Positions 45,829 through 57,645 of a DNA stretch of 64,000 nucleotides are shown piece by piece (position 1 is the first letter of the stretch; every line of letters starts with the position of its first letter). This DNA is from Protonemura montana (taxonomy: Eukaryota > Arthropoda > Insecta > Plecoptera > Nemouridae): positions 13,988,001 to 14,052,000 of the forward strand of contig OX387608.1 of NCBI GenBank assembly GCA_947568835.1. The letters run 5' to 3'. Under the pieces are notes generated by a model, which made no database searches, was not told where the DNA came from, and saw only the letters and a list, made by a program, of their open reading frames with translations. The translations under genes were made by a program, and so were the position numbers.

Positions 45829-48800
45829 ATGACATCGTTCTTCGGGGGAATTGGGAACCCGTTTTCCACACCTGTCGGCATCAGAATTGGTAAATAACTG
45901 GCATATCAATTACTCTTTACTTGTCACGCGCAATTTCGCATCGGCAAGAAATGGGCGAGGGAGGCATACGTCAGATTCAGCTGCGAAACCTCGGGCGAAC
46001 GTTAGGCCTATCGATTGGATTATCTGATTTACGATGACTTTTTAAGTTATCGCTTTTCAAATATCCGCTTTTATTGTTCTCTTCCAGTTTAAGTGGATTG
46101 GAAAGTGCCTTTGCTTGTGTCATGCTCTAATTCGGATGGGTAATCATTTGACAGCTGCTGCTTTCAGTACCTCACCTCCCACAATCATTAGCAATGTCAT
46201 TGCCAACCTACATCAGATTTCTAAAGGCCAAGTTAATGCATGGTCAGTAGAGAGAGATAAAAAATCGTACGCCTATTTATATTGGACACACCTGGGCTGT
46301 CAACTGACACCTTACATAACGCAGGCTCTTGGAAACAGGTTACTCTTGTTTTTCCCCCCATGTAATCGGAGACTATCCTTGATAATCAGATGTGATGCAT
46401 TTTACTCCAATCAAGCCCTAAGTGCTCTTATAAACAGTGCTCAGAATCCAGTGTGTGTTTTGTTTGTAGTGTCTTTTGTTGGTGGTAATTGATTTCTGAA
46501 ATTGCATTTGGAATCTTCAATAAAGATATGTTCAGCACAATTTTGGGTAAGAGATTTTGCTTGAGATCTAATCAAAATCACAATGTATGACCATGTATGG
46601 CATTATTTTAGGAAGTGCTGGTGCTATTTGCATTGTGTGACTCATTCGTTTTAGCTAATCTTGGTCGCAGGTAAAGGCGCTGGCTAAATTACAATTTATG
46701 TTTACAAATGGGGTTAGTTTAAAATTCTAGTAAAACAAAGCAATCTCAGAGAACTAAGCATTTATCACAGAAATCAGTTATCTACGTGTAAAAATGTGTC
46801 ATAATAAATGCCTCATTTTGCTAGAGTGTACTCAGTATTTTATCTAGGTATCTACACACTAAGAAGAAATTGAGCTGGCTTTACGCTATTGCCATGATAG
46901 TTGAGCTGATAGATCTGAGTTTATCATTATCAGCATCTTGTAACCACTTTCATGAGAAGTTTTTAGACTAGAATGATAGGATTTCAGGAAAAATGCTAGG
47001 AAAATGTTTTATATTTATCATACAATTCTGGTCTCAAAGCATTTACCTCTTATAATATCTCATTTACAAGTTGCTTGACGTAAGAATGAGCTGAGCACTT
47101 TGCAGGGGAGGTAATAAAGGTTTGCAAGTCAATTTCATATATGTACCTACTTGGGGCATTGAAAGAAAACTAAAGACTGTTCTTTATTTGGGTGCTTGAC
47201 TAGTAGCCGGAAATTTTCTTGAAATGGTCTTGTGTTTCAAACGACACGCCATTTCCTGTGATCATTTCCTGTGGTCATGTCCTGTGATCTCAACGACAAT
47301 AAACAATTATTATTTTTAATCTAATCAAATGCAAGCGTTATTAATCCAATCTATTAATACCAATCTATAATTATTTCAATATATAATTAGCCAATCTAAT
47401 TGCACCTCATGCGATTGGACAATGATTTTATTTTTTCCGTCATCCTTTGTAGGAAGTGCGTAGGGTGCCAGTTTCTTAAACAAGTATAATTATTTTAATT
47501 CATTTTATGCCTAATGGCTTTTAAGACAATTTTGTAATTTCGTAAATTTTGTAAATTCGACAGTGGTACGACAAGCTAAGGTTAGCTCGTCCTACCACTG
47601 TCACGGCTATTACCCCTGTCGAAGTCAGGGTTGATAATTGCTAAAAACAAAAAATCTGTCAAGTGATGTTGATTCTATACACTTTTTAATTTTCTTGATA
47701 TCCCAACTCAAACGAAGCATGCCCATAATATCCCAGAAAGCTCACATAATTATTACTGTCGACAATTTTCATAATTTTTTTGTTGAGCTTTTTCATGTCG
47801 TATAAATTTACTTTTCGTTTAATATGGTCTTACACCCTTCCATCACTATAAGCTATGGATGAGATCGTACGTAATAATGAATGTATTGAAAATTAGGTAG
47901 ACATCTCTATGATTACCTGACTCTACAGATTTTCAAAGCAAGGATTGGGGCAGGTGCAAAAGATGGAACTGTGTAACCATAACTTATTAATATTGAATAT
48001 TGTAAATGTATTGGTTATGTTTAATGTGAATGATATGTTTGATACTGATATAAATTAATTGTAACCCAGTGCAATGAACTGAAAACAATAAAAGCAAAAT
48101 AATAATAATAATAATAATCTATAAAAATTCTAAACCAAACGGTTTGGCTTGTTGGAAACACCAGTTCTTGTTAGATCACCGAAGTTAAGCAACACTGCAC
48201 TGGGTCAGGTATTGGATGGATGACCATCATGCACATGACCCGTTCTGTTCGGGAGAGAGGTTGGAGGGATGAAAGTTAGCACAGTAACTTCATTCGCCTT
48301 GCTTATCAACCTCTCGACAGCATGGATTTGTGGAGGAATCCTGTTGTTTGCGTTGTACTGTCCTTCGAAAGGGACGTTAAGCCGGTGGTCCCCTTGGTGC
48401 TCTTCGACAGGAGTAGGCTACGTGCCGGCACCAGGTTTCCCCTCCTCCCTTCTAGACTAGGTTAGGTTCATCATCATCTTCATCATCATCCACTCATTTA
48501 CCGACGCCATTAAACCAGTGCCGCATGGCCAGATGTCAAAACAGTGCGTCGTTAAACACCACAAATAATAATAATAATTCCAACCTCACTCTCGGCCCGC
48601 AGAGCAAGCTACCGACGCAACGCTCGCGTCTGAAAACTGGGCGCTGAACATCGAGATCTGCGACCTGATCAACGACACGGAGGACGGACCACGCGATGCC
48701 GCCAAGGCCATACGACGGCGGCTGCAGCAGAATGCCGGCAAAAACTACACGGTCGTCATGTTCACGCTCACCGTGCTGGAGACCTGCGTCAAGAATTGCG

Positions 48801-51800
48801 GCCGCCGCTTCCACCTGTTTGCCTGCAGCAAGGAATTCATTCAGGAGCTCGTGAAACTCATCGGTGAGTCACGTTTATTCTAGGTTACGTTATGATCGCT
48901 CGTTATGGTCGGTTTGATAGTTTATTTTTAGCCGACAAGCTGTTGGCTAAAATTTTCATATTTCAAAACATGTCATGTCAAAACTGTGCAACTGTGGTAA
49001 TTTTTTACCATTCTCAACACATATTTCATGTAGAATATGTTTTTAAATAGAGACAGACTAATTATAATTACAGTTTGAATCGAGCCACAACAGAAATTGG
49101 CTACATTTTATGGGAATTTGTGAGCATAGCAATAAAATTGTTGGTGGCTCAAGCACTATTTTTTAATTTAATTTATTGATTTCTAGCTTAGGTACAAGTA
49201 TAGCGGTGGTTAGTGCTAGTAGGCAATCTGGTCTATGCTAGTTCCTAGGTCTAAGGTGTATTTTTGGCACCACGTATGATTACATAATAAAGTAACATAA
49301 AATAAAATAAGTGGAACATAATGAATAATAATAAATGTTGAAAATGTTGAAACGTTTAATTTGTCTTCGCTAGGACTGTTAATAACAATTAGCCACAGAG
49401 ATCACAACATTTATTTGTATACCTAGTGTTTTAAAGTTAAGTTAATCGTTAAATAGGCTTGCTAAAAGTTTTTTGACTTAATCTTCGGGAAAATATATCT
49501 TAGACGGAAACAAAACAATCATACGAGTACTCGTTGCAAGTGCCCTGCACTTCCGGCCCCACTGCGTCTTGAATGTGTTCAGTTGAAGACATGGCTAGCA
49601 ACTGGGCTCTAGACTTTAAAACAGACCGACGTAATATATCCCCATTACTTACGAAACAGAACCACATGTAAAAGTATTAGAAGCGAAAAGGAAACAAAAT
49701 ACCTATGGCATATAGGTATTTATTATGGCACAGACGCTTTAATCAGAGAATGTGTCATGGTGTTGACTTCAGTATGTTAAATGCCTGATATGGGGGGAAG
49801 GTTTGGGGATGAGTGGGTGATCTTGTATGATTATGTATGAATTATAATTTTTTGCTGGAATCTTATCTTTCCAATGCTGAAAAGTGAAGAATACTTGTTG
49901 TGTGAATAGCCCAACCAAGATCAATTGTTACCAAGCCAAGCTCTCTTTTTCCAGAGACAAATCAATCGAATGTGCTAAAAGTAGTTCTCTCTCTACAGGG
50001 CCCAAGAACGACCCACCGACAGCCGTGCAAGAGAAGGTGCTGAGTCTGATCCAGAGCTGGGCGGACGCATTCCGCCACCAGACGGAATTGTCCGGCGTCG
50101 TTGCCGTCTACCACGACCTCAAGCAGAAGGGAATCGAGTTTCCTATGACCGACCTTGACACCATGGCCCCCATACACACGCCACAAAGGGTACGTTAAGC
50201 TCGACATACAGTGCTTCTGGGGAATTGTTATTTTTGTTAGCTTTGGCCCTAGAAACCTAGGTACTTTTATTTTTTTATTTTTTTTCACAATTACATGCAT
50301 ATAATACAGTTAAGGTTCATAGAAAGAAAACAAAAATAAATATTGATGCTACGAGCTACTAACCTTAAGGTACGAGTAAGGTTAGTTAATCTACTGACAG
50401 GTGATTACAAATCGAGAGAGTTATTTCCTTTTTTGATTATAAATCCAAAAATGTTGGTTTCTAATTTATTCCAGTCTTTTACAGTCCTGACTTGGCTTGT
50501 TGTTTTGAACTTCAGGCTTAGATAACCCAAACAGGGATAGTTGTTGTGCACAAAAGTACGACAGTTTTGATTTGGATCTTTCTTACTAATTAAGAGCCCC
50601 TCATCACTGGCTTAAGTGGCTTCAGAGCTAGTGCAGTTTCGAGAAATATTTGCCTCAAATTCTCAAAATAATTCATCTTTCTTAATGGCAACCTTAATGA
50701 CCGATTGTAATTTTTTTGTTTTTATTTAGTTGTACCTATTTAATTATAAAGATTTAAAAAACAACGACCCCAACTCCACCTGGCAGAAGACATTAGTAAA
50801 GCATCATGCTGACTTGATGGCTAAGAAGTATGTTAACCCTTGGCTCTTTGACTCTGATTTAACCCCAAAAACCCAATAAAACCCAAAAGGGCTTGGACCC
50901 TGATTAAATCTATAAATCGAATGCCTAGTACCTATTCATATCACTCATCGTATCGTTTCCTCGCAGAGTGTCCATGACGGCGAATTGCCCCCGGCAGTCT
51001 CGATGCCGGCGCCCGGGCCCCAGATGGTCTCGGTGTCCCCGGTCCCACCCGGGTCTCCAGCCGTGCTGCCCGGCAGCCCGGCAGTCGCGCCCGGCCCCGC
51101 AGTGCTCACCGCAGACCAGCTTGGCAAGCTGCAGAGCGAGCTGGACGTCGTGCAGGTATGGCATGAACCCGCTTCTGGTCTTCCGTTAGTTGCATTTGTA
51201 GCTTGAGCTCAAAATGGCATCGCTTATTGTTAGCTGCTACACACACCTCTTAATAAAGATGAAGTTAATATTAGCTTCTTTGTCAGCTTTGAATACGTTC
51301 ATAAACCAATTCCTAAACGCAGTTTTTCAGTTGTTTCAGCTGATTTATAGTGGATCCAACAATAGGTCCAGCAACGGTAAGATGCTAGAGAAAAACAATT
51401 CAATTGCTAACTAAATACACAAAAATCTAGCCTGATATTACATTTGTAATTTTTTTCTCCCTTTTGTCTGTAAAGCATCAACTGCCAACAATTTCAACTT
51501 GCATTGACCCCAAATTGCATTGGCTAACTCAGGTTGAACTGCTTGGTAAAAGCAGACTATCGTAAAACCCCGAGGTGTTTGCTTTGGTAGGGGCAGTTAA
51601 GCTGAATGCATTTGCATTTTACATTTTTATATTTTTGTATTTTTCCTTAACTTGTTTGTACCATTGCTATTTGGCTTCTTATATTATGTTACAAAAAGGT
51701 AAACAATAAGACTATACAATGATAGATACATAATGACAAAAATGTTTGAAAAGAACCATTAAATACACTAAAATCGTCTCAAAAAGCCAGTGTCCAAGTA

Positions 51801-54800
51801 GCTCAATGGGTTAGAGCAACACCCGCAATAGGTGGAGATCGAGGTCTGAGTCTGGATTTGAACATCAATTTTTGAGAGGGTTTTAGTGTTCATAATAATA
51901 GAATACCCCGCGCAATGCAAGCGTCTGCAATTCAAATAAGATTTCATCATAAAACCATTGATTAATTATAGCTTTTAGCTGTCAAATGGACAGTGACATC
52001 AATCATGCAGGTTAACAGCAATGCTGGCCATCGTGACAACAGGAAGCTATCTTTAACCAGTGTTAAAAGTTAAAACCTTCGCTCTAGAGTCTAGACCAAG
52101 AAAAACAAAACCATAATTTGCTTACCGTGCTTTGCTCCCAACCTAACCCGAATACCATCGCCGTGTCCCAGGGAAACATGGCCGTGCTGGGCGAGATGCT
52201 GAGCGAACTGGTACCGGGCAAGGAACACCCCAGCGACCGGCAGCTGCTGGACGAGCTTCACGCCACGTGCCGGGCAATGCAGCATCGGCTGGTCGAACTC
52301 ATCGGCAAGCTGGCCAACGACGAACTCACTGCCGAGCTGCTCAGGGTCAACGACGAACTGAACAACATGTTTCTGCGGTATGGGAAATACTTCCGTATCT
52401 TTTATTTTTTAATGTTATTTGTGTGGTTTTTTGGAAACAATAGCGATGAGTAAACCTAAGAAAAACTAGTGCTAAGGATAAATCAAGTAGACATGAGTCT
52501 AAAAACCATCATGAGTAAACCTAGTCAATGGATATAGAAATATGGCTTGTTTTTGAGAGGAAACAACTTTCTGCTGGGAATTTGAATCGTAAGTAAACTG
52601 TTAAAGTGTATTTTTCCAAACATTCTGTACATTAAAAAAATCTTCCACCAAACTTGGTATTCAGCACCTGGTAAAATAGTTCACAGAAATATGGCATTAA
52701 AACATTTTTAAATTCTGCAAGCATTAAAAAACTTGTGTAAACAAATAAATAAAAAAAGAAGCGATGTGGCCAAAATTTTCCAACAAAGGGGAAGATCTTA
52801 AGCCCAGAGGTTTCAAACGTGTCCTGAAAGTGCCACTCATATCACAAACATGCGAGAAAAAAAAAATTACGATTGTTTCTATAAATAGTCAAATAGTCAA
52901 ATAATCAAATTAACAATTTGTCTTGAAAAAAAAAACTAAAATCAAACAGAGTTTCTTGCTACGACTGGACAACGTGGACTATAAAAACGATTTGTTTCGT
53001 TGCTTCTTGCAGATATTCCAGGTTCGAGAACAACCGCGAGTCCCCCAACAAGACAGTCAACAAGAAGGCTGCGACGGAAATGGGCGGAGCTTCCTTGATC
53101 GACCTCAGCGACGAGGCGACGCCCGAGTCCGTGGGGGCAGCCGCCGTCGCCAGCAAACTCTCAGGGCTTGGTACGTTGCGTTCTGATTCAAAAGCTTGGA
53201 ATGCGACAACAATCGGATCCAATAGCACTCTCGTTTATATTGCATCCTGGGTTAAAATTTGTATGCAAAACTATTTGAAATGGGGTTTGAATGCTAAGTG
53301 GAGAACAACTAAATTTTCCAACATTTCGTAACATGTGCCTGTTACTTCTTCAAGGGTTAGAGCAGTCCTGACAATTTTCCAATAACATAAGGACCACATA
53401 AAATTATATCAATTACCTAGTTCAAGCTTCCTAAAAGCATCTAAATAAAATAATCAGGGTCAATAACTTATAACATATCACTGTTTGTAAAGTTTCTGGT
53501 CTTGATCACGTAAAGGTCTACATTCGTCTTGCGCACGTTATAAACTTGTTCCGCGCTTGTTACAGCGATCGCAGGTGGCATGGCGACGTCGCAGCTGAGC
53601 AAGATCAGCAGCGTGCCGGCGCAGCAGGGCTCACAGAAAGAGAAAGATGAGTTCGACATGTTTGCTCAGTCACGCAACGTCACCTACGAGACCTCCAAGA
53701 CCGGGTGAGTGACCGATAGCATCGCTGATCCGTGCCCCTGTCGTACCTGCTCGATCGTTACGGTTATCTTTCTTTTGCTTATTTGATAACAGTTTGATTT
53801 TAAAAACCTATCATTCTCAAAATACATCTACTTGTTCACCATGCAGCTGCTGGTCTTCAAGTCTACTTGAAGTCGGTCACCTTGGATCTTTGCCTCCAAA
53901 TTCCATGTCATATCGAATCAACTGTATACCTAAACGTTATTTCTCGCAACAAAAACTATTTGAACTGCGTTTTAATTGTTAAGTGTAAAACAACTAAATT
54001 TCCCAACGTTTCGTAACTTGTACATGTTACTTTATCTAGGGTTAAAGCAGTCCTTGATACCCAATCAAAACCCAGTTAAAATAGTTTTTTTCATAACTAG
54101 TGCTAAGGTTAGATAAAGTAGACATGAGGCTTAAAACCATTGTTATTTCTCTCATCTTTTATATGTCAAAACATAGCCAAGGTGATTGCATCTGTGCTTC
54201 TCAGGTGGAATTTGTACTCCAAACTGCTGACCAGCACAATTCCAAGCTTTTCTTGATCGCTCAGCAACAGAAGCAACCAAAACTGCTTTGTAAAGTAAAC
54301 TATACCGAAGTGAATTTCAGCATAAACCACAATTACAATCAACTCAAGAATGATTAATACTTGCAACACTCTCAAAGAACAAAAAATCAGAGACAAGCTC
54401 TATAGGAATTACCTTCTGTGAGGCCAAGTACCCAGAGCGGTGATTCGTAACCCTGGTATCATGTTAGTACGGAACCGTGCTAACTAGCACCACCACAGCA
54501 CCAAGCAGTAACCCCGACCTAGAGCGGTGATTCGTAACCCTGGTATTACTGTCAATACCACTGTGCTAACTAGCACCACCATAGCACCAAGCAGTAACCC
54601 CGACCTAGAGCGGTGATTCGTAACCCTGGTATTACTGTCAGTAGCACCGTGCTAACTAGCACCACCATAGCACCAAGCAGTAACCCCGACCTAGAGCGGT
54701 GATTCGTAACCCTGGTATTATTGTCAGTAGCACCGTGCTAACTAGCACCACCATAGCACCAAGCAGTGACCCCGACCTAGAGCGGTGATTCGTAACTCTG

Positions 54801-57645
54801 GTATTACTGTTAGTAGCACCGTGCTAACTAGCACCACCATAGCACCAAGCAGTGACCCCGACCAAGAGCAGCAGTATTAATTAACTCCATTTTCAACGAC
54901 TGGCTTCAGTAATGTTTCACCCAATAATAATAATAGTAATAATAATAATAATCGTGTCGTGTCATTGAGTAGCAAATAATTAGACTGTTTGGTTGTTTTT
55001 CGACAGGGGCAGCACTTACCAAGACAATCTCCCCGACCAAATCGCCGGCTCGTTGGGCGCGGTTGCGCAAAACCGATCGCAACCGGGCGCAGCGGTACGT
55101 ACCAAACTCGTGACAATCGCGCACATATGCTGTTTTGTTTCCCGGTCGATTTTTGTTTGTCTTTTGTCCCTGGCTCTTATTTCCTCATTTATTTTCTTGT
55201 TGTTATTTTTTCTCCCTGGTTATACACCAAAGCGAAAAGAGTACTCTTTTTTTTTTCGACGGTCAAAAAACGATAAAGATATGTAAACGTATTTTAAGCC
55301 ATCAATCTACGTTCGCTGCAAACTTCCAAATGTCCATGCATATAAATGGATGGTTATGACAATTACAAACTACTTTTTTAATGAAAAGTTTACATGATCA
55401 CTTCTGAAAAGTACTTGTCGAATACAACAAGACGTGAAACATGTTTTCTTTATTTGGGCGACCGATATCTGATTTGACAACATACAAATTCACCTCTCGG
55501 GTGTTAATTCTTTATCAACTTCGCTGGTAATTGCCAGGACAATGCGTCATGTGCGTAAATGGAGAAAACATCCTGGCAAAACTGCACGAGACGATCTGAA
55601 GTCCATCATAATAAAATCACCATCCGCGTCTGAGAAAAAGGTGCTCTGATTGCTCCCTTAATTTGTACCTAGTTCTTGTGTGTAGTTACCGTACTCGTCT
55701 AAAGGGTGGTTTGTGTTTCCCGTGTGTTTATTGGTTGGTTGGCACCTGTGTGGCGTTCCGATTCCCAGGAAGACGTGATCGGGGTAAGGATCTGCAACTT
55801 GTGTTGTTGGCATGACTGGGATATGTTGGTTTAAAGGTTTCTTCTCTCTCGGTACCAGCATGCCTAGCGTCTTACTCGTTATTTACGTCGGGCCCTACGT
55901 TCAGGTAGCGGCTGGTAAACTTCTAGCTTCGTAAAGTTTTATTTGTGGCGGTGATGGTGGTGGTGCTGCATGAACTGAGCTGTAAGAAGTAAGAGATAAA
56001 AAAGCTGGGAATGCTTATCAACTTTGGGTGCATGTAGTTAGCTATTAAACAATATTCTTTAAGGTTTTTTTGACTTCTTTCTGGAAATATATTTGTCAAA
56101 ATATGTGTTTCATCTAATGATAATTTATTAATTTTTCTACTAGCGTTTCTACCGTTTTTTTCTTCGAAGAACCAATTGTTAGTTTGCTGCAAGTTCTTGC
56201 CTGGTGAAATTTTCAATCAAAGACAATAACATTATTTGATTAATGATAAACTACTAAGTAATTTATAGTTCTAATTATTCCTAATTTAAATTTAATTGAT
56301 AAGCAGTAGGCACTTAGTGCACTGCCTTTGTTCTTGGTTGCTAGTTTTCAAATGAAATTAGACATAACAAAAACTATTTGAACTGAGTTTAAATAGACAA
56401 TGGGTTTAAATGGGTTTTTAATTAGACATGTAGCTCCGTAAGGAATAGTACTGGCCGTAGGTTCTGCCTAAAAATTAGCTTTTAGGCTGTGAAAAAAATA
56501 AGTGAAACAAGAATCATACCTCTTATTTTAATTTCAGTATTATTAGACGTTATATCACGGCTGCATGATTTAGCAAGCGTGCCGTTGCCTGGTTGTTGTC
56601 TGGTATTTGTTACGTTTCTGTTCTGTTTCAAGACGCACAAGGAGAGTGATTTTGACGAGATGGCTGCCTGGCTGGAGGAAGGGGTAGGTGTTTAAACGTC
56701 GTCGTAGCGTTTGCTTTTCCAAACATTTCCGCATGATTATATCGTCCGCAGAGTTTTTTTCAGCCGTTTACGTTAGTTTAATCATCATGTTATGTCATAT
56801 CATTTTCTTACCGTAATAAAAGACTTGCAGACTGTCCCATCTTGATAAGATTGTTTTTTAACCTCTTTATAAACTAAATCATATCTTAGAACAACCCCTT
56901 GCTCTGATGTTTTATTTGTCACTAAACTTTGAACAGCCAGCAAACTCTGGAGTTCTGTAGGTGGTTTGAAATCATTGCATTGTGATGCCACTTGGTACTT
57001 AAAAATGACAGCTCTTTGACTGTCAGATTTACTTCCTCAAATTAACCTATCCAATGATTAGGTCCTCTTTTAGGTTAAGTGTGCAAACTTTGTAATCACA
57101 CCTCTCACGATGTCAATTTAAATGGTTTTCGAAAGACATTTTTCTTGCTCCCATCACCCAAGATCCACGCACAAAGCGTTAACACTTAAATGCTTTAACT
57201 CGAGATTCTATAATACATCTTGTTCATCAAACTATCTTTCCCACTTTTCAAATTTAGCCCAATATAAACAAACAGTATATTTGATAAGAATGACAGATCT
57301 CCAAGAGTTTCCACGCTTGTAAATCCTCTCTAAGGGGCTGTGTCCAATTAACACAGAAACACCCGTAAAAGGTGAAGACCAGGACTTAATTTTCCGGTTT
57401 GGTACACATTTTTGAGAGGGTAGCAGTGTTGATAATAATAAAGTAACCGCTGTCGTCTCCATTCACAGCCACCCATCGCGGGCGCGGGCCCTGAAGAGTC
57501 GCTGACCAGCAGCGAGTTCGAACGATTCCTGGCGGAGCGCGCCGCAGCGGCAGACTCCCTCCCCTCTGTGCCGACGTCCCAGCCCGGCAGGACGCGCCGA
57601 CTCAACAAGGAAGCCGAAGCCGAGGGCTCGATGTTTGCGCTGTAA
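45829..57645 (+). CDS. TOM1: TOM1 (VHS and GAT domain endosomal adaptor)
   Basis: Ten exons in phase: 45829-45889, 48603-48863, 49999-50189, 50967-51155, 52172-52377, 53013-53170, 53566-53704, 55007-55094, 56633-56683, 57469-57645, giving 506 residues. The VHS domain (residues ~5-150) shows [57 protein letters not shown] and [12 protein letters not shown]; a proline-rich linker with PGSPAV-type repeats follows; the GAT domain (~215-300) has [20 protein letters not shown] and [14 protein letters not shown]; then a clathrin-box-like [19 protein letters not shown], and the C-terminus ends MFAL as in vertebrate TOM1. TOM1 binds ubiquitinated cargo, Tollip and clathrin on endosomes. Intron 1 is 2.7 kb; the open frame at 46115-46492 inside it has no recognisable content. 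SINEs end about 25 bp before exons 2 and 10. Confidence 0.95.
48141..48578 (+). mobile_element. 5S-rRNA-derived SINE, most complete copy
   Basis: The head keeps clear 5S rRNA landmarks: CCAGTTCTTGTTAGATCACC, GAAGTTAAGCAACAC (box A region) and GTATTGGATGGATGACC (box C, 48209-48226), as in the SINE3 class transcribed by RNA polymerase III. The body (GGTTGGAGGGATGAAAGTTA, AACCTCTCGACAGCATGGAT, GTCCTTCGAAAGGGACGTTA) and tail (GTGCGTCGTTAAACACCACA followed by AAT repeats) are shared with copies at 6673 and 10098. It ends 24 bp before TOM1 exon 2. Confidence 0.88.
51772..51952 (+). mobile_element. tRNA-like SINE, single-arm copy
   Basis: Carries AAGTAGCTCAATGGGTTAGA (A box), AACACCCGCAATAGGTGGAG and a decayed B box (GGTCTGAGTC), then ATCAATTTTTGAGAGGGTTT and CGCGCAATGCAAGCGTCTGC, the same order as one arm of the dimers at 21200 and 25715. 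It cannot fold into a proper functional tRNA. It lies in a TOM1 intron. Confidence 0.78.
52466..52512. repeat. Foldback repeat, outer-end fragment
   Basis: ACTAGTGCTAAGGATAAATC and AAGTAGACATGAGTCTAAAA, the outer end of the palindromic family, alone in a TOM1 intron. Confidence 0.7.
53266..53470. repeat. Palindromic foldback repeat, uninterrupted reference copy
   Basis: Runs through AACTATTTGAAATGGGGTTT, TTCTTCAAGGGTTAGAGCAG, CAATTACCTAGTTCAAGC (53411-53428) and AAATAAAATAATCAGGGTCA without a break. The joins at 53420 and 53467 are exactly where the LINE and the hAT-like element interrupt the copy at 23508-24039 and beyond. It lies in a TOM1 intron. Confidence 0.85.
53948..54150. repeat. Palindromic foldback repeat, copy G
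   Basis: CAACAAAAACTATTTGAACT, AACTAAATTTCCCAACGTTT, then an inverted ACCCAGTTAAAATAGTTTTT and AAAGTAGACATGAGGC. It lies in a TOM1 intron, and a degraded fragment follows at about 56368-56420 in a later intron. Confidence 0.75.
54435..54866. repeat. Minisatellite, 86/87-bp unit, five copies
   Basis: GAGCGGTGATTCGTAACCCT recurs at 54435, 54522, 54608, 54694 and 54780. Each unit includes CCGTGCTAACTAGCACCACC and AAGCAGTAACCCCGACCTA; the GTGCTAACTAGCAC inside is a small palindrome repeated in every unit. It lies in the TOM1 intron before exon 8. Confidence 0.95.
57345..57443 (+). mobile_element. tRNA-like SINE, degraded copy beside TOM1 exon 10
   Basis: AACACCCGTAAAAGGTGAAG, then CACATTTTTGAGAGGGTAGC and GTGTTGATAATAATAAAGTA, in the order of the copy at 51772 but much decayed. 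It ends about 25 bp before the last TOM1 exon. Confidence 0.65.

Noticed and set aside
46115..46492. 125-codon open frame in TOM1 intron 1
   Set aside because: No recognisable domain and nothing in its context; likely chance, though a decayed element cannot be excluded.
48141..48240. Possible functional 5S rRNA gene
   Set aside because: Head diverges from 5S at many positions and is fused to a SINE body and AAT-rich tail.
54435..54866. CRISPR-like array
   Set aside because: Units are identical along their whole length with no unique spacers, in a eukaryotic intron; it is a minisatellite.
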